From Epithemia pelagica (Eukaryota; Bacillariophyta; Bacillariophyceae; Surirellales; Surirellaceae): 64,000 bases of DNA. Positions 34,190-45,790 of this stretch are shown one piece after another (within the stretch, counting starts at the first letter, position 1; each line of letters starts with the position of its first letter). The DNA lies in assembly GCA_946965045.2 (NCBI GenBank), contig OX337236.1, positions 992,001-1,056,000 on the forward strand, written 5' to 3'. The translations under genes and the position numbers were made by a program. Below the pieces are notes generated by a model. That model was not told the origin of the DNA and ran no database searches. It saw only the letters and a list, made by a program, of their open reading frames with translations.

Positions 34190-36244
34190 TTAATGCATTT
34201 CCCAGGCAACATGAGACAAACAACACGCCCCTGTCTTTCTTTGAACACGTGACGAGGTTCGAACATCCACCGTCAACCCAATTAAAGGCATATCTTTCGT
34301 GTTGTATGAAGACTTTGAAAGGCCTTGATGTAGTCGTCGTTTTGTGGCTTCGTCTATGAGGGTATTGTCCATAGTCTGAACTTGATCAATGGCAGTCATT
34401 TGTGCCTTTTCGGGAATCGAAACATGGACGCAAGTAGGCCGTTTGAGGTACTCTCCAGCACCATGCATTAGCATGATAGAGGATGGCGAGACTTCAACCC
34501 CTCCGACAGTAACTTGCAAATCTTGATCCAACTGACATGCTTCAGGACTTCGCTTTTCATTTGCCTCGCATAGAACCAAACTGTCCATCCAGTGCGATGC
34601 TAACATCCATGAAGAGTCACCTACTTTGGTGTCGTGCTTGTGATTTCCATGGTGGTCCTCATCATCCAATATGTGGTACGATTCAATAGGCAGCCATAGT
34701 CGCAACGGTCCTGATTCTGGAACACCATAGAGGGCAATTTTCATGTCCTCATACCCCAATCCGCCACACTTCTCAACCTTTACCTTTGTGTCGCGTTCCA
34801 ATTTGCTGACATCCAATACCCATCCCGTGGAGTAATCGCGGTCTGTTCTATCGGTCATGATATTATCTGCCGTTGGACCAGAGGCCAGGCCAGAGACCAC
34901 GATGTTGGGCAATACCTTTGCATGATCAGTGGCCGGAAGAAAATTAGTCCGACACGACACGTGGTGAATCTGATATTTTTCAATACCCAGTTCATGGCCG
35001 TACAGAAGGTAATCAATCGATGCTGCTCCGTGATTGTCTGGTACGGTGCTAGATAAGGGCTTCGGAAATATGGGCTCGTCTGGTGACTCAATAATTTCGG
35101 AAGTGAATTTCGCGATCCAATCAGGATCTGATTCTGCGATATGGACTGCCTTTTCAATCTCGTCGACAAATTCCATGGCAATGACCCAAGCAATCAATTC
35201 ATGTTCTTTCTTCTTGGGATGCCAACCAGATCGTCCCGGGCATGACTTGGGTGATCCAAATTCAGCCCACTCTTGTAGCCCCAATGGCAACTGGGTGGAT
35301 TTGGCTGACGATTCCGAATCGAACTTGGTCAGATCGGACTTGCTAAATATGGCATCAGCTTTCCCAACGCAAAGGGCATCTTGCAGCAACCTTTTTTCTG
35401 TGTATTGTTTCAACAAACTACAGCGACCACTGTGTGTATCGAGTGAGACGATCATCGGTCTGGATTTCAAAAGTTGATGTTGGGAATGTCGAATGAAAGC
35501 CTCTAAGACTGCCGTGTTGTCCTTTCCCAATTCATTCATGCTGAAATCCCAACTAATAACATCGGGTGCACTTCCCAGGAAATGCTCGAGACAAAAAGCG
35601 TAGGGAAAACTAGGAATCCCTCCAATGGCTGCGTTCCGGACGATCAAGTCCATTTGGAAGATTTCGTTCAAGACCGGTTGCAAGATACTTTGCAGGACAA
35701 ATGGATATGATTGCTTAAAGAAATTTCCACGTCCGACTGTCACACTGTATCCAGCAAAAGCCATTTGAAAAGGACGATTGTTGGCGGCGGCTCGCAATAT
35801 TCGACCAGCTGTGGCAGTCGGCATTGTAGACGGATCTTCGTGCAACTCATCGTTGAATCGAACTGTCGACACAAACTTTTGTGCACCATGTTGTCGAATG
35901 TGGGAGGCATATGAACCGTAACGAGCTTCAAAGTCCGATCGCAACTGATCAAGAACCTTCTTGGCGTGAGATCCAAAGTCTACCTTGGCTTGTGCAGCAT
36001 TGACACTGACATGTGGTTCCATCACCATGCTTTTGCCCAAAGAGTTCGACGTCGGGTGCGGAGGCTCATTGACAACAAAAAGGACCAAGAAGAACAGAGA
36101 CGAACTGATGATCAGAATGACAGAAAATACAAGCCAAATCACACCATTAGTCGAAGATAACTTGGATCGCTTCCGCGATAATGGGTGATTATTTGCCAAA
36201 GTTCGACGAGCATTGGTTGCTGAGTGCTTCATGCTATAGCACAA
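34190..36244 (-). CDS. Type II membrane protein with SGNH-hydrolase-like domain
   Basis: Intronless, 684 aa (possible start at the second Met, MKHSATNARR). A basic N-terminus precedes one membrane segment (GVIWLVFSVILIISSSLFFL, about 34-53). The luminal/extracellular part contains MAFAGYSVTVGRGNFF (about 160-175), which replaces the usual GDS block of SGNH hydrolases. VRNAAIGGIPSFPYAFC is in the position of the G/N blocks, and PDVISWDFSMNE follows. Later comes RSGWHPKKKEHELIAW, whose His could be the catalytic one. The C-terminal third (VVSGLASGP, then VEKCGGLGYEDMKIALYG) looks like a separate beta-rich domain. Similar proteins are common in diatoms with no known substrate. Polysaccharide deacetylation or acylation at the wall is a guess. 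Confidence 0.75.
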   Translation of the reverse strand: MCYSMKHSATNARRTLANNHPLSRKRSKLSSTNGVIWLVFSVILIISSSLFFLVLFVVNEPPHPTSNSLGKSMVMEPHVSVNAAQAKVDFGSHAKKVLDQLRSDFEARYGSYASHIRQHGAQKFVSTVRFNDELHEDPSTMPTATAGRILRAAANNRPFQMAFAGYSVTVGRGNFFKQSYPFVLQSILQPVLNEIFQMDLIVRNAAIGGIPSFPYAFCLEHFLGSAPDVISWDFSMNELGKDNTAVLEAFIRHSQHQLLKSRPMIVSLDTHSGRCSLLKQYTEKRLLQDALCVGKADAIFSKSDLTKFDSESSAKSTQLPLGLQEWAEFGSPKSCPGRSGWHPKKKEHELIAWVIAMEFVDEIEKAVHIAESDPDWIAKFTSEIIESPDEPIFPKPLSSTVPDNHGAASIDYLLYGHELGIEKYQIHHVSCRTNFLPATDHAKVLPNIVVSGLASGPTADNIMTDRTDRDYSTGWVLDVSKLERDTKVKVEKCGGLGYEDMKIALYGVPESGPLRLWLPIESYHILDDEDHHGNHKHDTKVGDSSWMLASHWMDSLVLCEANEKRSPEACQLDQDLQVTVGGVEVSPSSIMLMHGAGEYLKRPTCVHVSIPEKAQMTAIDQVQTMDNTLIDEATKRRLHQGLSKSSYNTKDMPLIGLTVDVRTSSRVQRKTGACCLSHVAWEMH

Positions 36245-36787
36245 AAACGAAGAGTCCCTTCAACAATTCAGGACCTTCTTCCTCAATCATTCAAGAGATC
36301 GGTAACGAGCTCTGGGCAACAAAGGGCCTCAAATGGGCTGGGGACCTTTCCCGAAGCCAACACGAGATGGAGAGATGAAATGAATGATGACAACCTCCGT
36401 CTCCAATTGTCGATGATGGATCGCTATTAAGTCGCCTTGGAGTCGTGCTATTCTCCTGTCACGCTTTCTCGAGTAGAAATATCTGGCGTCTGTAATACGG
36501 CGCGGTGTATACTTATAATGAAAACTTTCTCAAATGGACCAGTGGGGTTTACAATCGGACATGTCCGTATCGTGTCCATGCGAAAACCTTAGCCATCTAC
36601 ACAGCTCATTCTCCTCACAAAATGCATTGACACAATGGAGGCTGTTGTCTCTTTCAAGGCTGCACAACCTGTATTTGTCTCGTCTTGCTTCTTGTTAAAG
36701 AGCTTCCTTCTGAAACTGATACGTATTCCTTAACAATTACGTGCAAATTTCAGCCACAGTTCGAGCCGTCGTCCGAACGCGACCACA
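36245..36787. promoter_or_regulatory. Shared upstream region of the SGNH-like gene and separase
   Basis: 543 bp between divergent starts. It contains short open frames that do not look coding and no repeated motif that I can name. Promoter role by position. Confidence 0.4.
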
Positions 36788-39700
36788 ATGACATCATCAT
36801 CTTCTACTTTGGATGTTCCGAATCATTCTCCACCCCGTGGACCAAGGAGGACGCGTCGACGTCGAGGCAATGGCACTAGCACGACATCATCAAACACCGC
36901 ACTGTATACGCTCAAAAATCTGCTTAATGATGACAACATCCCAAATCTTTCCTCCCCTTCTTCTCCTTCCATGCAGAAAAGTGACGACTGTGGGGCAGGG
37001 ACGTCTTCCTCGACTCGGTCTTTGTTGGTACAAGAATTTCACACGGCCTGCCGTGATTCAAAGATTGCTTCTATGGAATTTTGGAAAAGTCAACCTGAGC
37101 ACCTGGCCTCTGTGATTGTGTCGGCATCCTATCATCTTTCCGAATATATAAATGGGAGCGTAGACCACTCGAGTCTCTTGTTGGATGGAATAGCATCGTC
37201 CTTGCTTCCTGTTTGTACACAAATGGTACAATGCGCACTGCAGCAAAAAGAGGATAACGTCAATAGTCACACGAGCAGCCAGCAGTCGTTGCTGTTTGTT
37301 GCGATTCACAGTTTGCGAGCAATTGTCCGTCGGCTGGGTCCAAAGCACGTCGAAAAAGTATTGAAAACGTTGTACCACGCCGTCATCCTCTCTTCGGAGC
37401 TTGCAATTCTTCACATGCCTTCAGAAAACACAGCTTTATATCCCTCGAAAACACGTCCTTCGATTGTCTTTGCGGATTTGTGTTGGAAGGCCATGGAGGC
37501 AAAAAAAGCGGCTTTGCTCACGAGTTACTGTCGTCAAAGCGAAGATGTCAGGGGCTCCGAGTTTGGTGAGATCACTGGAACTACTGAATATCAAAATGGG
37601 AGAAACCAGAGATACGTTGGGTTTTATTTACCCCCCAAAACGGAGGCGCAATCACTATTTCCCATACCTCGACCCTGGAACGCATCAACCACGGATTTGG
37701 CTTCTTCCTTCGTTCTCTTGGAAATTCCGCTACCAAAGCTGGTCCCAATTGTCGTCCAAGCATGCATGGCGGTGGTTAAGCTCATATTCCAATTAACTCC
37801 GCCTATCAAAGGGGGAAGTCCCGAAGAATCTGAGCTTGTCGATTTGGTCGAAACCTGGCGGAACCGAAGATCCAACGTCACCAAATGCGCATCCTATGTC
37901 ACACTGCAGCAGTGGGGCGTACACTTGATAAGTAACACAGCAATGGAGTGGATTCGGATGTATCCACCTTCGTCCCACGAAAGTCAAATGGGACTCGCGA
38001 AAAAGGTGTATCGAATAGTCTGGGACAGGGCTTCGGTGTATACCAAACAGCCAGAAGAAGCTCTCCATCTTCGCCAGGTGGCTTTACGTATTTTGTTGTT
38101 GCAAGGAAGCAACGGGAACGAGACTCGTGGAATTGACAGAGAATGCGCTTCTCGTCTCCGTAAAACCGGTGTTTGGGAGACAGTATGTACATCAGCGTGG
38201 AAAGTGGCCTGCACGTTTCATCGTCAGCAATCTGCGTCCTGGTCATCAAATGCCATGCTGACTACCTTTCATGACAAGGTGGGCAAAATTTTGGATACAA
38301 TAGCAATGGGACTACCGCTGCCGTACATGGAGTATTGTGCCTATCGACTGTTTCATTTAAAAGATGGTAGGAGTCGTGCAACGGGTTCTGTATACCGAGA
38401 TGATGGTTCAGAGACATTCGCCTTTTCAAAAGACATTATGAATTTGCTTTCAGTGTGCTGCGACGTGAAAAATGCTCTTTTAAAAGAGGAAATAACACAG
38501 ACAGCATCCAAGGAACTCTTCTCTTCAGCGCTTAAAATAGCGAAGAAGATCGATTTCTCCATACTGGAAAGTCTTCCAGAAGATCATCTGCGCCGAATTC
38601 TCAAATTGTTCAATACTGTTGGCTTGCATAGAGCAATATACAGTGCCCTATCTGGCGAACAAAGTACGCTTCTTAATGCCTCCTACACAGTAAATGCTGC
38701 AGCATGCTTGTCCGTCAAGTGTCTCGGTCCATTTTATCTCCGGATGGTGCAAATAACGAGCCCGTCTGCTGATATGCCGTCGAAAATCGCCGAATGGGAA
38801 CTGTATGTTGAAAACATGATTCGCGGGATTTCTGCACACGAGTGGATGTTGAGGAATGGGCAGGAATCAGTGCGCAAAGACTGCGATAATGCCATGTTGG
38901 GCATAACGAATGTTCTGACAAAGCATGGAGGTCTTTGCCCTCCGTTGTCGTGTATAGAGAAGACGGCGAAGGTACGTTGCTCTGAGATCTGGCTGAAAAT
39001 TGTAGTGATAGCGTCCAAAAACGTCTAAATGTCGATTGTTGGTGAACAGAGCTTGGCAATTCATGGAAGAAAACGAGTCGAACTTAACAAGGGGCTCAAA
39101 AAGTACGCTGCGACTCCACTTCTTCTCTCCATCCGACTTTTTGCTTGCCTCAGACAGCCTCCCCCACCATCCATTCAGATGTCAGCAAGATGGACAGAAT
39201 TATCATTTTTGTTTCGCTCCATTGACAAGCTACAGCTGGAAGCGGTTTCGATCATGGCAACTCTGCGTGAAATCGATGTCGAATATTTCCAATCAAAACC
39301 AATGGATGAGCAAGATGATATCGAGTTTCATTTGATAGAATTCCTTTGTGGAAAATGTCATGGCAATGTTCCTCATCATGGACTGGGGAAAAACGACTGT
39401 GACAACTCTACGAAAGAATCCTTAGTCGCAAGGCTTGTAGCCATCTTTGGCATGGTCTCAATCAACCACGTTTTCGCATTCAACGAAGACTTCAAGACGA
39501 AAGCAATGGACGTATCAATTCTAGTGGAAGGGATACTGGGTGATCTAACAAACGCTCAAAGTTTGAAAGATTACCTTGAAAGAAGACTCGATGCCAACTT
39601 TTCCCTACCAAATTTGTGCTCGCTTCTTATATGGGAAGGCGGTACATCGCTCTGGTTCCAGGGATTCCTGACGTCAATGATGGTACTACAGCGGATGGCA

Positions 39701-42700
39701 AAACAGCTTCGTACGGCTCGCATCGGAGACGATGGACATGAAGACAGAAAGCGTCTGAGAGAATATCGCGAGTTTGGACAGGCGACAGCAAACTATCTGG
39801 AACGGTCGGGCAACCCTAATGCCCGATCATTGGCGGTTGCTCTTTTCTATGTTGGTCTATCATCATCGTTCATCTCGCTCGAGTCTATCGTTGAGCCTGA
39901 TAGCTGGAATTGGAAAAGATTCAATCAACAAGATCAAACCTCAAAGTTTCACGAGGACGCTGTGGAGTTTGCCAAGATGGCACTTGATCGTCTTTCAAAA
40001 GAAGAACAAGAAATTCACAAATTTGTTCATGAGATGATTGCCTTCTACTTGTTACGATTAGAGAGCAACAGAAGCATGAAAGTGGTCCAAGATCATCAGA
40101 ATCTTCCCCAACTCGCTTTGCTCTGTCATAACGTGTTGAAGCGGGATTTTGCTGATTTTACGACAACCGAGAAATTCTTGGTGAAATCTGTGGTTTCATT
40201 CTTGGTATATTTCTCAGAATGGTTGTTTTACCGCGGAGACTATATGGAATCGCTGCATATATCTTCATTGAACTTACAGCTTGGGCGACACTTCAGTCTG
40301 CGTTCATCGTTCGAATTACTGGAATCACGGGTGCTATCTCATGTCAACCCGAATGTTGCGATTCCCAATGAGATGAATGAAACTCACGAGAGGGAGAGAA
40401 AGTTCACTTTTGGAAGTGATGATGATTGGTTACACATAGAGACCAGTACATACCGAATACGGCGCAATATCTTGGCAGCGAAAGATCACGAAGATCTTAC
40501 ATTATGCCAAAGCGACCTAGATCAACTTATGCTTCTCGCTGGGCAGTCTACGATGAAGAACAAGAACTGGACGGTAGCCAATGTTTATCTCAGAATGGCT
40601 GATGTTTGCCAGGGGGGAGGTGACTTCGTTGGTGCTCTTGCTTTTGTTCGGAAAGCTCTAATGCTATTTCGAACAAGCGGAGGGAAAAGAACTAACGTTT
40701 CCGTATATATGCTCTGCAGTCGTGAGTTAGAGTGTCTCCAACGAATGGCAATGCTGTATTCAGATGTTGGGGATAGACGGAAAGCTCATGTCTATGCTCT
40801 TCAGTGCACAAAGCACCTTGATTTGAGGTGGAAATCGATAGATCATGGTTCCGAGTGTCAGTTGACAACGCAACGTGAATTAGAGGTGCAAAGATTGCTT
40901 CTTCAACTGGAGACTCGGAAAACATCAGTCCGCAGGGCTGGACCAGAAGAAAATGTTAATGACGAAGACCCGGGATCTGACAATTCGTGGAGAGGGGACT
41001 TCCTTGATCTAAAACTACAGGATGTTCTTCGAGCTTTTGACTGTATGAAGCCCTACGAATGTTCTATTCTCCGCAGTAATCTGTGGCTTGATGCTTTGGA
41101 AAAAGCGAAAGCTAGTTTTGAGAGATACATGGAAAACAAGAATGTTAAAGCGTTGACACACGTGATGCCAGCGAAAATAGCTCCTTTCCCATGCCACGAG
41201 CTTCTTGTCAACGAAGCCAAGGCTTGCTTCTCCGAGCATGGAGTATGCGAGAAAAGCAAACAAGATACGGTGGAAAAACTATGCACAAAGGTATGCCAGG
41301 AACCCGACTTTTCGGATTCATCCCGCGCCGAAGCGTGGTATCTCTTGGGCTTGCTTGAACTCGGAAAGGCACGAGAGTCTGGAGCACTTTATCATCTTTG
41401 GAATGGAAGATCTAACTTACCAAACGTCCAGCAGCAAACAGACGAAACTCTTGTTGATAGTTATATTGGTCGCGCCCAAAGATATCTGCGATCGGCTCTA
41501 ACATTTTGTGGTCCGGCTTCGACTATTCTCACTCGCAATGTCCTTCGATCGCTTGTTCTGGTCACGGGACCTGGCACAGATGATAACGAACAAAGTTGGA
41601 CTTCGCATTCGATGCTTCAAATATCCATAGGAGCAAGCCATCGTATGCACGTATCGAAATCTCTCAGAAAAGAAGAAGGAACGAGATATCCTGCCGAACC
41701 AAACTTGACGGTGGCGGATACATTCCAGTTGTTCGATACTCCCTTCAGTTCTTCAGAGCATTTTTCGAACGTTGAAACATTTTTCTCTCATCTGACGAAA
41801 CGGTGTCCGAGTACTTGGAGGTTCGTTAGTGCTTGCCTGTGCCCAACTGGCGAGATGATTGTGAGTTCCTGGAACAGCAATGATGGAACCAATAAAGGTG
41901 TCGCAACTTTGGGCTGCATATTTCCGTGTTTGGATGAATATGGAGACTCTGGCCGAATTTATGAATCACTTCTTTCTCCTCTTGACAGCATCATTCATAG
42001 AAGCCAAGAGCACGTCAAAGAAACGAAAGACAGCGCACCGTCATCAAGAGAGGAGGTTGCTCAGTGGTGGAGGACACGCCGTGAAATTGATCAAACTCTT
42101 CAGGTATTACTTGAGAGTACAGAGACAGACTTCTTTGGGCATGCCCATGTACAGGATATAGTTTTCGGGGACGAACATCATGAATCGAGTGGTACCGAGG
42201 GCATCGATTCGGCTTCTATCAATCTATCGACTAAATTTGCTATCCTCGCTGAGGAAGACGACGATCTTCTTCCAGGCTTACGTACGAACGATGAACATCC
42301 ATCTACAAGTCGCGAGGAGCTCGAACTGTTTAAGGTTGCAGAGCTGAAAGAGAAGCTCCGAGATCTTGGATGGACAACCAAAGAACTAAGAAACGTAAAG
42401 AAAAACGATTTGATTGATTTGTTGATAAGCTCTTACGAGGAACGATATCAAGAGGAGTGCAATGATGACTTTTCGGTATGTGAGAAATCCAACACGAAAC
42501 AGAAAGCAACAATCCTCGTCCTAGACGAACATCTTCAGAGATTCCCGTTCGAATCATTACCTTCATTTGAAGGACAAGAAATTTGCCGCATCCCATGTCT
42601 TTCTTTCGCGTTGGCAAAGCTATGTGAAATAGAGACCGACCATGCGGCCCTATCGATCAACCCTGATAGGATATCCTACGTACTGGACCCTGAATCAAAC

Positions 42701-43282
42701 CTTCCAGCCACACGCGAACGAATTGATAAGGCTCTTCACTCATTACCGGCATTCAAGAGAAGTATGTGGGATGGGATTGTCGGTGAAAGACCATCACGGG
42801 ATTTCATGGTAGAAGGCCTTTCTCAGAACAATGGTCTTTTCCTTTACTATGGACACGGGGGTACCCAAGATTTCTTTTCCTCATCTGAGCTTCAACGAAT
42901 GCTGGAGCAAGATGAAAGCGGTGTCTCTCGCCGCCTTCGATCCGCAGTCGTTCTGATGGGATGCAGCAGCGGTCGACTGGAATCCGTCATAAAAGAAGGA
43001 CATTGTAGATTGGAAGAGCAGTTCTTGACGTACCTGCCGGAGGGTATGGCACTGTCCTACCTCGCAGCTGGGGCACCATCAGTCGTTGGAAACTTGTGGG
43101 ATGTGACGGATGTGGATATAGATCGATTCGCCATCAAGAGTCTGGAGTTATTCCTTGAAGAGGACGACGATGATTCCAAGTCATTGGCCCAATGCGTTGC
43201 CCTAGCTCGATCCGCATGTAAGCTCCGGTATTTGACGGGCAGTGCACCCGTTTGCTACGGCTTGCCAATACATCGAATGTAA
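36788..43282 (+). CDS. ESP1: Separase (cohesin-cleaving C50 cysteine protease)
   Basis: Cleaves the cohesin kleisin at anaphase onset. Exons inferred at 36788-38971 and 39050-43282; the 78-bp intron (GTACGT...AACAG) is phase 0. The result is about 2138 aa, close to plant separase. The long N-terminal part is helical, with TPR-like pairs (for example GDFVGALAFVRKALMLFR, then YSDVGDRRKAHVYALQC). A SAP-like motif (VAELKEKLRDLGWTTKELR, then KKNDLIDLL) lies at about 1820-1850. The protease domain starts at about ILVLDEHLQRFPFESLP. Catalytic His is in LFLYYGHGGTQDFF (about 1995) and catalytic Cys in VVLMGCSSGRLE (about 2032). The conserved GAPSVVGNLWDVTDVDIDR follows. The start ACCACAATGACATC begins a Ser/Thr/Pro- and Arg-rich leader. 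Securin, its usual inhibitor, is not visible nearby. Confidence 0.94.
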
Positions 43283-43465
43283 ATCTATTGTAGAGCGACA
43301 TTGACAAGGAGGATTAGCCGTTCGGTTCTCTCTAGAGTAAATGGCCTAGGAGAGCCTGATGCTTAGTCTATGTTCTATGTTCTCGCTGGATTTTTGCTTC
43401 CAAGACTGCCTCTAACTAAAGGATACCAGAGTTTCAGTATAGCATAATCAGTACTGACACGACTC

Positions 43466-44956
43466 ATGTTCGGAGATGGGTCAGTGCGTCTGGGGTTTTT
43501 CAGAGAATTCGTTGTTCTGTCGTCGCAAATCGCAAACCCCACGTACAGATACGCCTCGAAAATCTTCTGCGGCGCTGTCACCCATAAAAAGGAGGGAGAC
43601 AGAATGCACAACTGCTCCTCCCCGATCAGTAACATCCCTATGGAGATTAGTGTAGATTCTCTTAGCAGTGAGCCTGAATACTTTTGTGTCATTGGAGATA
43701 TGAATACTAATCGTCATCATCAAGAGCCAGAAGAAGAAGAGCGTTCGTCAACAACCATCCTTCCGGCGGTTGAGGGGAATACACGCAGCGACGAAGTCGC
43801 GGAATTGAGCCAGGCAACACTCTTGCCGCGTCCCGACGAGCGCGACCGCGACGACGCCGTCCACCACTTGATTCATCTGATGGACGCAAACAACCTTGTT
43901 CCTCCCGAAGACCCGTCCTTAGAGTCTCCTCCTCCTCTTGTGGTTCCTCCTTTGGAAGAGGAGACGAATGCGAATAAACCTGAAGAGACAGCGGAGGAAA
44001 ATGCCAGCGCCGTCCCGTCGCCTAAGCAGGAAAGTTTCGATTCCTTCCTTCCGTCCACGATGACGGGCTCGGTGCAGCCATGGTGGTGGGTCTTGATCGT
44101 GATGCCTATTGTCTTGTCTATCCTTTTCCCAGCCAGCGTTCCGGAAACAGAGAAAGCTGCGGTAGTGAATGCTCCGTCTTCTGCACCGGTCGCTCCGATG
44201 GTGGTGCAAGATTTAACCTCTTTTGTTGCCCATGAACGCGCCAGTACCAGCATGGATGTCCCGACCATTGCAGATTTTCCTACGGATGCCTTTCGTCGCT
44301 ATGCGGTTGCGATGTGTTCGTCCGCTCGTTCTTATGAAGCTGCCAGGAAGAATTTGAATCTTCAATTGTCTGTTGTCCCCGAAGAAGTTGCTTCCAAGAT
44401 CTTGGATCTTGTGTTGGTGGAAGGTATCTCGCAGAAGAATTCGATCCAAGATGCAACCAGTGAATTGGGTTCTGATGGACAAGCCCAGAGTTACATGGCG
44501 TTTTGGTCTACGACGTTCAGCCCCAAGAGCAATGACAAGAAGTATGAGACCTGCTTTGTCCTCGCCGGTATGGCCATCAAGGTTGCCGATATTGTTGCAG
44601 GATACAAGGAAGAAACTAAAGAGGTGGTGATTGGATCTGAGCCTTGCAAGTGCGGGTATATTACGGCTTGTGAAATGTGTCCTGTTCTGACCAAAGTTAC
44701 GTCCAAGACGCCGGTGTTCAAGCGGCATAGTCTTAGCCTCAAACAGCAAGATGAACTCCACCGTTGGATGACCTTGCATGCACTCAAGTCGGCGGAGAGT
44801 ATGCTCGCGACGGGTAGTAGCAACAAATCGGCGGACTATAACTTTCTCTCCAATGAATCCGTTATTCAGCAGCTCGGATGGAAGAAGCCCTCTATTGATG
44901 TTGTGGATATGGATGACAATGACTTTTTTGATTCCGACAAGGAAACGCAGGATTAG
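43466..44956 (+). CDS. Unknown single-pass membrane protein, tandem paralogue 1
   Basis: Up to 496 aa; starts at MHNCSSPIS (43604) or MEISVDSL (43640) are more likely than 43466, since the first 46 codons look like UTR with a TATA-like CATAAAAAG near 43583. An acidic, Pro-rich region precedes one membrane segment (WWWVLIVMPIVLSILFPA). The conserved part follows: DLTSFVAHERA, FPTDAFRRYAVAMC, KNLNLQLSVVPE, ISQKNSIQDATSELGSDG, YMAFWSTTF, YETCFVLAGMAIKVADIV, SEPCKCGY/CEMCPV and TPVFKRHSLSLKQQDELHRW. All these blocks recur in the gene at 45791. I know no named family. The paired Cys motif may bind metal or form disulfides. Confidence 0.75.
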   Translation: MFGDGSVRLGFFREFVVLSSQIANPTYRYASKIFCGAVTHKKEGDRMHNCSSPISNIPMEISVDSLSSEPEYFCVIGDMNTNRHHQEPEEEERSSTTILPAVEGNTRSDEVAELSQATLLPRPDERDRDDAVHHLIHLMDANNLVPPEDPSLESPPPLVVPPLEEETNANKPEETAEENASAVPSPKQESFDSFLPSTMTGSVQPWWWVLIVMPIVLSILFPASVPETEKAAVVNAPSSAPVAPMVVQDLTSFVAHERASTSMDVPTIADFPTDAFRRYAVAMCSSARSYEAARKNLNLQLSVVPEEVASKILDLVLVEGISQKNSIQDATSELGSDGQAQSYMAFWSTTFSPKSNDKKYETCFVLAGMAIKVADIVAGYKEETKEVVIGSEPCKCGYITACEMCPVLTKVTSKTPVFKRHSLSLKQQDELHRWMTLHALKSAESMLATGSSNKSADYNFLSNESVIQQLGWKKPSIDVVDMDDNDFFDSDKETQD

Positions 44957-45790
44957 ATTGGTACAGGAGCACCAACTGGGTCTACTACATTATAAATATC
45001 ATCATGATGATCGTCGCGTTTCGTCGGGGATGTGTGTAAACGATCGGCTCTTCAATTATAAGGAGGTATAAGACCAGAATTCGAAATGGGACTTGATCCA
45101 TACAGTAAACAATTGAAATTAGAAGAAAGTATTGAAATTGCCAAATCGAGATTCACCTGTGATTATTGATTTCATCGTTACATTTCCTTGCGTAGAAAAC
45201 AAGGTCTTTCCCAATCTCTCCGAAACTATCAAGGTAATCCAAATGACTCTCGTCCATCGTCCATCGTCCATCTGTAGCGTTGGATGCAAGTTTCTGTCGG
45301 CGCGTCCTCTTCGCTCAAGTGCACACATCCGCAGATGCGTGAATTGGTGAATCTGTCATTCAATATCTCTTCTATCAAAACACTTTTGAATGCATGATTC
45401 CCTGGAACTTCTACGATAAAAAATCGATAATCATTAGGCGTATCATTGCTGTGAAACAAAACTAGATTCGGCGGCTTCGTCCAATTGTATTGCTACTCCT
45501 AGTTCCTATGAGACTCCCATAGCTAATACCCACGACTTCTTTCTTCAAACCGCCATCTGTCTGCATTATTTGTTCTTTGCGTTTTTTCGCTGTCTTCGCG
45601 GCGCACCCCAAAAAGTGAGACAACAGGAAATGGCTGCGTGGTAGCCACAGTGTTCGGTTGTGTTGTGGTATCTTCAAAGTTCTGACTTCCGACGACAGCA
45701 TTGTCAGGTTGGGGACGTCAAGTTCTGATTGCCATTGTGTCAAAGGAGCCCGTCGACTAGTAGATTGGCATCGTTATAGGCCCTGTAGGC
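44957..45790. other. Spacer between the tandem paralogues
   Basis: About 830 bp without a supported gene. A repeated CGTCCAT run lies at about 45251-45270. The words AGTTTCTGTCGGCGCGTCC near 45289 resemble a stretch near 1816. Minus-strand frames (45229-45459, 45462-45743) show no conserved content. Confidence 0.4.

Noticed and set aside
36788-39028. Stand-alone 746-aa protein followed by a separate 1417-aa separase
   Set aside because: A 78-bp GT-AG intron joins both in phase 0, and the combined length matches full-size separase.
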